Positions 57,613 through 64,000 of a stretch of 64,000 nt of DNA are shown one piece after another. The DNA lies in the NCBI GenBank assembly GCA_032164245.1, contig JAVMKO010000021.1:9492285-9556284 (forward strand), read 5' to 3'. A model generated the notes under the pieces. The model saw only the letters and a program-made list of their open reading frames with translations. It was not told the DNA's origin and did not search any database. Both the position numbers and the translations under genes were made by a program. This DNA comes from Sternotherus odoratus. Taxonomy: Eukaryota > Chordata > Testudines > Kinosternidae. Positions within the stretch are counted from its first letter, which is position 1; each line of letters opens with the position of its first letter.

Positions 57613-58554
57613 CCTCTTTCCAGCTGAGGGAGGCCATTACTGGAGAGTACAGCCTTGAGTACAACATACTGCTCACAAGCTCTTTTACTCGGGGAATTGA
57701 TGAGATGTGACCACATTCAATCTACTCTGTCCTCAGAAAGCCTGCTTTGCCCGTGAACCTATAAAAATGCCCCTTTGCCCCATGTGACATTTTGGGGACC
57801 ACCCAGAACTGTAAGGGGTTTCTGCAATCACCCTGCCTTGTAACTTTGGGTACCTTAACATTACGCTGCTGTGGCTCAGAGCCCTGATACCAGTAGCCAG
57901 CCAGGACTTACCCTGGCTTCCACCAGCCCTCCTTACTCCTGGCAGAGTGATCCTAACAACCTTTCCACTCCAGAGTCTCCCCAAATCCACCTACCCCAAG
58001 TTCATAACCACAGTCTGTATACATAACTCATGAATAGATCCCCTCTCCTCTCCTTGGGGTGTTAGGATCCTGATTGTCACATCTGCTACCTCTCACACCT
58101 GCTCTCTCCCCTTCCAACCAGTATGTGGGTTTCAGTTTCTAAGCTGGAACTGTTGGTTTGCTGTAGCTATCCCTCCAGTTACACTAAATCTGTGGGCAGG
58201 AACACATAGAAAGCAAACAGTGGAGGGGTGAAAAAAAATCACCGAAGCAGGGTAATAATGCCAGCCCTTCCCGACTCCTGATCGGAGCTTTCCAGACAGC
58301 ACTGTTGCACATAATTTGGATACCTCAGGCATGTGCTGCTGCAGCCCAACTGTTTGTTGCAATTTGGTTGTTTTCAGACATCTGCTCTGATCAAATCTGA
58401 ACCAGACCTCCCCTCCCGCAGGACTGAGGAGATGCAACAAAGCAGTTGTGTCACTGCAGGAGTCAGTGAAGAAGGAAGCAGATGGTAGAGTAGCTCTCTG
58501 ACCCAACCCATGGCTGCTGTAGGTAATTCAGTAGATGGGGCATTCTCTCCTGGT

Positions 58555-58720
58555 AATAATGCTGCATTGCACATCTATAGCACCTTGCAGCCAAGGATAC
58601 CAAAGCACTCGCAGTTCAACCATTTCTGTGTTATCCACAGGGAAACTGAGGCACAGAGAGCAGAAGTAACTCACCCAAGGTCACACAGCAGTTCAGTGGC
58701 AGAGCTGGATGGATACTATG
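58555..58720 (-). repeat. MIR-type SINE fragment
   Basis: CACCTTGCAGCCAAGGATAC, CACAGGGAAACTGAGGCACA and CCCAAGGTCACACAGCAGTT. Confidence 0.8.
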
Positions 58721-59840
58721 GCAACGAATGCTGTAGAAACCCATAAGATAGATAGAACTCAGTAGTCCTGATTCTAGAATATGCATTACACCACGGTGCA
58801 CACCCTAAAAATCTCACTTAATACCTAGCAGTGCCTGTTTGTCCAAGGGGTGGGAAGTAGGGAATCTAGTTCTACAGTTCCTTACAAATATTTACTCCTG
58901 TAAATGGCCAGAGGGTGGGATAAGGCCCATTGGTTTGGAAAATCCCTGCCACCACTGCTAGGCACTTGGAATGCAACGCAGGCAGGACTGGAAGGGAGTC
59001 CAGACGATGGCTGGTAGCACTTAGGGATTTATGGCTGTTGAGCCTAGTGGTCTGGAACAGGTGGGAGCAGTACAGTGCGTGTCACTCAGCGAGAGCAGAG
59101 CTGGGGGTGGAAACTGAAGTTAATTTATCAGTGATTAGCTCAAACCTATGTAATTTTTAACTGGAAAACAAGAAGGCTCCAAGCCCTGCAATTCCCCTCC
59201 CCACTGAAACGCTGATTAATATTTAAACCTCCTGTCCAGGCAAATCACAAATGTAACTCGCATTCATGGCGGCCTCTGGTGGCCAAAGGGATGAACTTAA
59301 ACATCTGCAGAACATCCCGGATCAATTCGCTCCTGTCACCCACCCTGCATCGCCATGACACAGTACCCCCAGCGTGGCCAGGACAGAAAGACCTACCTGT
59401 GGCCTTTTTGTTCAGGGACACAGAAGGGGAAATCCCCATGGAGAAAGATGCAGGAGCCTGGGCATCATGCAAAAGAGCCTTTTAGCAATCCTCCCCATGG
59501 AGCGTTGCTCTCAGTGGACGTATACACAGGGCTGGCGCAAAGATTCACATTTTCCCCTAGAACCAGATTCAAAATCCCAAGACTTCGTTTCCAGCCCAAC
59601 CCCATCCCAGGAACTGTTAGCAACGTGGATCAGGAGCAAGGAGTCAGCAACAATCCACAGAGCCAGTATTGCCGGCCTCAGGAGATCAAAAATAATGGTC
59701 ACACCTCAAAAAAATTATTTTTTAAAAATAATTATACTGTTTTTTCAGTCAGTCTCTTGACGGACTGCAGGACAGGGACAGGGGCAGAGGAGGGTGAAGA
59801 CCCCCTAACACATGGTGGGTTCAGCCAGAATGCAATGAAT

Positions 59841-59868
59841 GATAATAATAATAATAATAATAATAATA
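59841..59868. repeat. (ATA)n microsatellite
   Basis: About nine ATA units. Confidence 0.95.
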
Positions 59869-60399
59869 GTGGGGAATGCAGGATGTGCTGACATAGTGAG
59901 AGGAAGCAATGGAAGGAAAGACACAGGAGAAACTGAAAGTTTTCAGAGACAGAATTGCTATGTCCAAAGGATTGTGAGTCCCATCGAGCAATTAAAGCAT
60001 CAAGGGATTTTAAAGAGTCTTTTTGTGAGATACAGAAGAGGACTGGACAGGGCAACAGAATGGAATTAAGGAAGTCGAAGGAAAACGCACAAGAGTGAAG
60101 AGGGAGTTTGACTTCAGCAAATGGCATGACAAGGAAAGGACTTCTAGGATAAGAACAGTCCACATTAATTCAGAAAGTGAGACCAGAGAGTGAGTGAGGT
60201 CTGAAAAGGAAGGTGGAAGAGTTGGGAGGAGAAAGCTGTAGACATCTTTTCCTTGAATGTTTAGGTCATTTCTGGATACAGCACTTTGCAAAAAACTAAT
60301 CCATACAATTAGTTAATTAGCATCTCTGCTTGTGAACATTAGGAACAGGTTTGGCCATCAAACACATACAGCTCAAGCACATGGAAGCAGTTGGGAATG

Positions 60400-61030
60400 G
60401 AGACAGCTAGCTAGTGGAGAGCCACAGAGATCAGTAAATAAGGACCCATTTTGTTTAACGACCTAGAAGAAGGAAAGTTCAGGTGGCTGGTGGAATTTGC
60501 TGATGTTAAGGCTGGGAGGCAAGAAAGGAGCTTTCAGTAGAAGAGTTCAGTAAAATGCAGCATGATTTGGTCACTATGAATGATGTTGTTCAATATAGAA
60601 ACACATGGCTAGGATGCTAGGGACTTACGATGGGTAAAAGGAATAAACAGATCCACAATATAATATGCTATGAAACACTAAGGAGCAGAAGGATCGGGAG
60701 GAGCAGCCCATGCAATCTTAAAAGCTTTGACACAGGCTGTGAATGCAGGAAAAGAATGAATGAAATGCTAGGTTACATACAGGGATGGGGAAGTGATCCT
60801 ATCCCTGCTTGAGGGATTACCCAGGCCTCTCCTGGAAAACTCCCTACCCCTCTGGACACACTGGGGAAAGCAAAGCACATAAGCTGAGACAATTCAGAGA
60901 AAAGGGCAATGGCTGTTCTCCAGAGGGCAGGGGATCTTTAAAGCTCTACATTCTTTGTGAAAGAAAGCCATCCTGCTCCTATTTAAATCAATGGGAAAAC
61001 TCCAGTGAGAACAGGATAAGCCATTATCAT
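60400..61030 (+). pseudogene. Older LINE remnant, 5' part
   Basis: Decayed frames read FNDLEEGKFRWLVEFADV (RT palm type, with a decayed FADD) near 60455-60510, then AKHKLRQFREKGNGC-like text near 60870-60915. Stops and frameshifts abound. The matching C-terminal piece resumes at 62360, so a younger CR1 inserted between them. Confidence 0.45.
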
Positions 61031-61034
61031 TATC

Positions 61035-62360
61035 ATTCAGCAAACATGTGGACAAGGGGGATCCGGTGGACATAGTGTACTTAGATTTCCAGAAAGCCTT
61101 TGACAAGGTCCCTCACCAAAGGCTCTTACGTAAATTAAGCTGCCATGGGATAAGAGGGAAGATCCTCTCATGGATTGAAAACTGGTTAAAAGACAGGGAA
61201 CAAAGGGTAGGGATAAATGGAACTTTTTCAGAATGGAGAGGGGTAACTAGTGGTGTTCCCCAAGGGTCAGTCCTGGGGCCGATCCTATTCAACTTATTTA
61301 TAAATGATTTGGAGAAAGGGGTAAACAGTGATGTGGCAAAGTTTGCAGATGATACTAAACTGCTCAAAGTAGTAAGGACCAAAGCAGACTGTGAAGAACT
61401 TCAAAAAGATCTCACTAAACTAAGTGATTGGGCAACAAAATGGCAAATGAAATTTAATGTGGATAAATGTAAAGTAATGCACATTGGAAAAAATAACCCC
61501 AACTATACATACAATATGATGGGGGCTAATTTAGCTACAACCAATCAGGAAAAAGACCTGGGAGTCATTGTGGATAGTTCTCTGAAGGCATCCACGCAGT
61601 GTGCAGCGGCAGTCAAAAAAGCAAACAGGATGTTAGGAATCATTAAAAAGGGGATAGAGAATAAGTCGGAGAATATCTTATTGCCCTTATACAAATCCAT
61701 GGTGCGCCCACATCTTGAATACTGCGTACAAATGTGGTCTCCTCATCTCAAAAAGGATATACTGGCACTAGAAAAGGTTCAGAGAAGGGCAACTAAAATG
61801 ATTAGGGGTTTGGAACGGGTCCCATATGAAGAGAGATTAAGGAGGCTAGGACTTTTTAGCTTGGAAAAGAGGAGACTAAGGGGGGATATGATAGAGGTAT
61901 ATAAAATTATGAGTGGAGTGGAGGAAGTGAATAAGGAAAAGTTATTTACTTGTTCCCAAAATAGAAGAACTAGGGGCCATTCAATGAAATTGGCATGCAG
62001 CAGGTTTAAAACAAATAAAAGGAAGTTCTTCTTCACACAGCGCACAGTCAACCTGTGGAACTCCTTACCTGAGGAGGCTGTGAAGGCTAGGACTATAACA
62101 GGGTTTAAAAGAGAGCTGGATAAATTCATGGAGGCTAAGTCCATAAATGGCTATTAGCCGGATGGGTAATGAATGGTGTCCCTAGCCTCTGTCTGTCAGA
62201 GGGGGGTGATGGATGGCAGGAGAGAGATCGCTCGATCATACCTGTTAGGTTCACTCACTCCGGGGCACCTGGCATTGGCCACTGTCGGTAGACAGGATGC
62301 TGGGCTAGATGGACCTTTGGTCTGACCCAGTATGGCCGTTCTTATGTTCTTATGTTCTTT
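61035..62360 (+). mobile_element. Young 5'-truncated CR1 LINE
   Basis: The 3' 1.3 kb of a CR1: part of the reverse transcriptase, a 3' UTR of about 200 bp ending GACCCAGTATGGCCGTTC, and a terminal TTATGTTC octamer repeated (62341-62359), the CR1-style tail. No target duplication is seen, as is usual for CR1. ORF1, the endonuclease and the N-terminal RT are missing. The same 3' end, older, is present in reverse at 54742. Confidence 0.93.
61048..62157 (+). CDS. CR1 reverse transcriptase, C-terminal part (open, truncated)
   Basis: 369 codons without a stop. Motifs in order are DFQKAFDKVP (about residues 13-22, first catalytic Asp), GVPQGSVLGP (69-78) and FADD (99-102, the catalytic Asp pair). 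Next come KCKVMHIGKNN, LGVIVDSSLK, RPHLEYCVQMWSP and KRRLRGDMIEVYKI, typical of CR1. The first codon is GTG and there is no true start; the frame is a truncated body. It would not act alone: endonuclease and upstream fingers are absent. Continuity of the frame suggests recent insertion. Confidence 0.9.
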   Translation: MDKGDPVDIVYLDFQKAFDKVPHQRLLRKLSCHGIRGKILSWIENWLKDREQRVGINGTFSEWRGVTSGVPQGSVLGPILFNLFINDLEKGVNSDVAKFADDTKLLKVVRTKADCEELQKDLTKLSDWATKWQMKFNVDKCKVMHIGKNNPNYTYNMMGANLATTNQEKDLGVIVDSSLKASTQCAAAVKKANRMLGIIKKGIENKSENILLPLYKSMVRPHLEYCVQMWSPHLKKDILALEKVQRRATKMIRGLERVPYEERLRRLGLFSLEKRRLRGDMIEVYKIMSGVEEVNKEKLFTCSQNRRTRGHSMKLACSRFKTNKRKFFFTQRTVNLWNSLPEEAVKARTITGFKRELDKFMEAKSINGY

Positions 62361-62530
62361 AGAGGAGAACTCACTAAGGAGTATGAAATTCTGAGGGGAC
62401 TAGACAGGCGACATGCCACAAAATTGTTCAAGCCAGCGTCAGAGTCAAGAAGCAGACAGAGGATGTGAACTTAAACTAAGAAAGGAGGACAATGGAGAAG
62501 AATTTAGGAAGAATGTCTTTATATGGATTG
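62360..62530 (+). pseudogene. Older LINE remnant, C-terminal part
   Basis: After the CR1 tail a decayed frame reads ELTKEYEILRGLDRRHATKL then FKPASESRSRQR, matching the end-of-RT pattern of vertebrate CR1/L3-type LINEs. It continues the remnant at 60400-61030. Confidence 0.6.
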
Positions 62531-62599
62531 TATTTACTGTATTTACCATGTGAGATGAATGGTACCATGGAGACAAGAGGAGACACTGATTAAACATCT

Positions 62600-62735
62600 T
62601 AACACTTCTGTGGGGTAAGTATTATCCTCATTACAGAGATGGTAAAAACAGAGAGATAGTTAAATGCTTTACTCAAGATCTTTCAGTGCGTCAATTGCAA
62701 AGCTAGGTCCAGAACCCAGGAGCCTAGAACCATGT
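62600..62735 (-). repeat. MIR-type SINE fragment
   Basis: TATTATCCTCATTACAGAGA and CCAGAACCCAGGAGCCTAGA, diverged minus MIR core. Confidence 0.6.
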
Positions 62736-62745
62736 TCCTCTATTC

Positions 62746-63109
62746 CAAGGGCGGCCAACCTACGGCTCTTCAGAAGTTAATATGCAGCTCCTTGCATAGG
62801 TGCTGACTCCGGGGCTGAAACAAAAGGCACCAACTTTCCAATGTCCCAGTGGGGCTCACTACTCAACCCTGGCCCTGCCCCAGGTCCTGACCCCACTCCA
62901 CCCCTTTCCCAGAGCCTGCCGTGGACCTCTCTCCTCCCCCTTCCTCCCAAGACCATCCTGCACCTGTGAAACAGCTGATTGTGGTGGGCAGGAGGCATGG
63001 GGAGGGAGAGAGAGGTGCTGATGGGGAGGTTGCTGATGTATTATTGTGGCTTTGGCAACGTACATTGGTAAATTCTGACTCCTTCTCAGGCTCAGGTTGG
63101 CTGCCCCTG
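62746..63109. mobile_element. hAT-like MITE with CARGGGCRGCC ends
   Basis: The left terminus CAAGGGCGGCCAACCT and the reverse complement of the right terminus AGGTTGGCTGCCCCTG agree at 14 of 16 positions. The flanking 8-mers CTCTATTC and CTCTCTAA agree at only 5 of 8, so the target duplication is eroded or absent. 364 bp, no coding capacity. Confidence 0.65.
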
Positions 63110-64000
63110 CTCTCTAACATTTATTAAACTCACTACCTAGCTCTTGGATTTGGAGATGATGTGACATTTTTGAAGAGGGAGGGGTGGGGGAAAAGGCACA
63201 ATTCAAAGGAAAAAATGTGAAGCCCAGCAAAGTGGGAAGGGGACAGACAGGGAGTGAACTAAGTATTGTTTTTGTGCTCTGTGGTGCTTAGCTATTTTTA
63301 GTAGGTCACCAGGTTCAAAGTAGAGAAATCTGCAACCACATGAGGGACAATCAGGGACACTGCAGTTTTTTTAAAAAAGCAGGAACATTTAGTCTTTGCA
63401 ATAAGCTCATATGTTTTCTTTTCTCCTTCATGGTTTTAGCAAGTGTTCCTGATAAGCCCTCACTGGTGCTGTTTACAGGAGCAAAGTACAGACTAGTCTA
63501 GTTCACACACACACTAAAGAGCCTTTTTTCAGATTGCTCCATACAAACAGGAATCCATCCAACCTTCAGACCCGAATTAACTTCACAAACAAGCAAGCCA
63601 AAGAGAAGCAGATGTGGGGAGTCTTACTTAACCAAATCCAAAAAGGGATATCATTTCTCTGCAGCTAGGAGGGGTCACAAGGTCGCGGAGATCTCTTCTC
63701 TGGATTTGCTGTAACAAGCTGCATTGTATTAGCAGCCCTGGGCATATCAGATGTAATGCCCCTTCCTCTCCCGATGACACCCTAGCTGACTGTTGCCTAG
63801 CTATACTTACAAACAGATCCCCAACAGGCGCGGAGCTGCGAACTCACCCAGTCCAGGAGGAAAGCACAGCTGAACTTTTTCACATTCCTCCCTCCCCTGA
63901 AAGATTTCATGGATGAATCAGAGAGAGGTGTAAAGCTGGCACTTCAGAAGTAACCTTTTTTTAATTTCATCCCATACAAGGCTTTTTCTACCCAGCGCAC

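Larger units (their letters stand above)
37786..64000. other. Upstream flank of NHSL3 without recognised genes
   Basis: 26 kb with no exon I can support on either strand. From 39060 to 41870 it is AT-rich and poor in repeats. The stretches 42850-43000, 43190-43620, 43810-45120, 45490-46840, 49110-50470, 50670-52440, 53200-54100, 55110-56820, 57615-58550, 58730-60400 and 63110-64000 hold unique-looking sequence, short homopolymers and nothing identifiable. Repeats in between are listed separately. Confidence 0.6.

Noticed and set aside
61048..62157. CR1 RT frame as a host gene
   Set aside because: It starts at GTG within a truncated LINE body and ends in a LINE 3' UTR with octamer tail.

Overview
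The window is vertebrate nuclear DNA, most likely from a turtle. It has a split gene with GT-AG introns and CpG-rich first exons. Its repeats are CR1 LINEs with an octamer tail, Penelope-like relics carrying hammerhead-ribozyme cores, abundant MIR-type SINEs, hAT-like MITEs and solo LTRs. No sequence search was run, so the species call rests on repeat style.

One protein-coding gene is supported: NHSL3 (KIAA1522, Nance-Horan syndrome-like family), on the minus strand and running off the left edge. Coding exons 2-4 lie at 2653-2808, 2053-2108 and 195-315. Three mutually exclusive first coding exons lie at 8611-8668, 28331-28412 and 37503-37785. All three end in phase 1 and can splice to the same exon 2, so they give three N-termini on a common body. 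Two of them, and more weakly the third, sit in CpG-rich DNA that should hold their promoters.

Between and beyond the exons the sequence is intronic (1-37.5 kb) or upstream intergenic (37.8-64 kb). Four Penelope-like relics with hammerhead cores (3629, 14747, 18035, 33669) have recognisable target-site duplications. All four are antisense to NHSL3. Two solo LTRs of one family (5070-5749, 22454-23153) have perfect 5-bp duplications and are sense to NHSL3. Three hAT-like MITEs have matching termini (19709, 47205, 62746). A 5'-truncated CR1 with an uninterrupted reverse-transcriptase frame (61035-62360) sits inside an older LINE remnant. A decayed LINE lies at 41.88-42.62 kb. About 25 MIR/L2 fragments are scattered through the window, several split by younger insertions.

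No second gene was recognised right of 38 kb. The notable regulatory candidates there are a cluster of CTCF-like motifs at 54.1-54.2 kb, in the orientation opposite to one at 632, and some AT-rich, homeobox-motif-rich stretches. All functional statements about NHSL3 are family-level knowledge. Ribozyme activity, CTCF binding and enhancer roles are inference.
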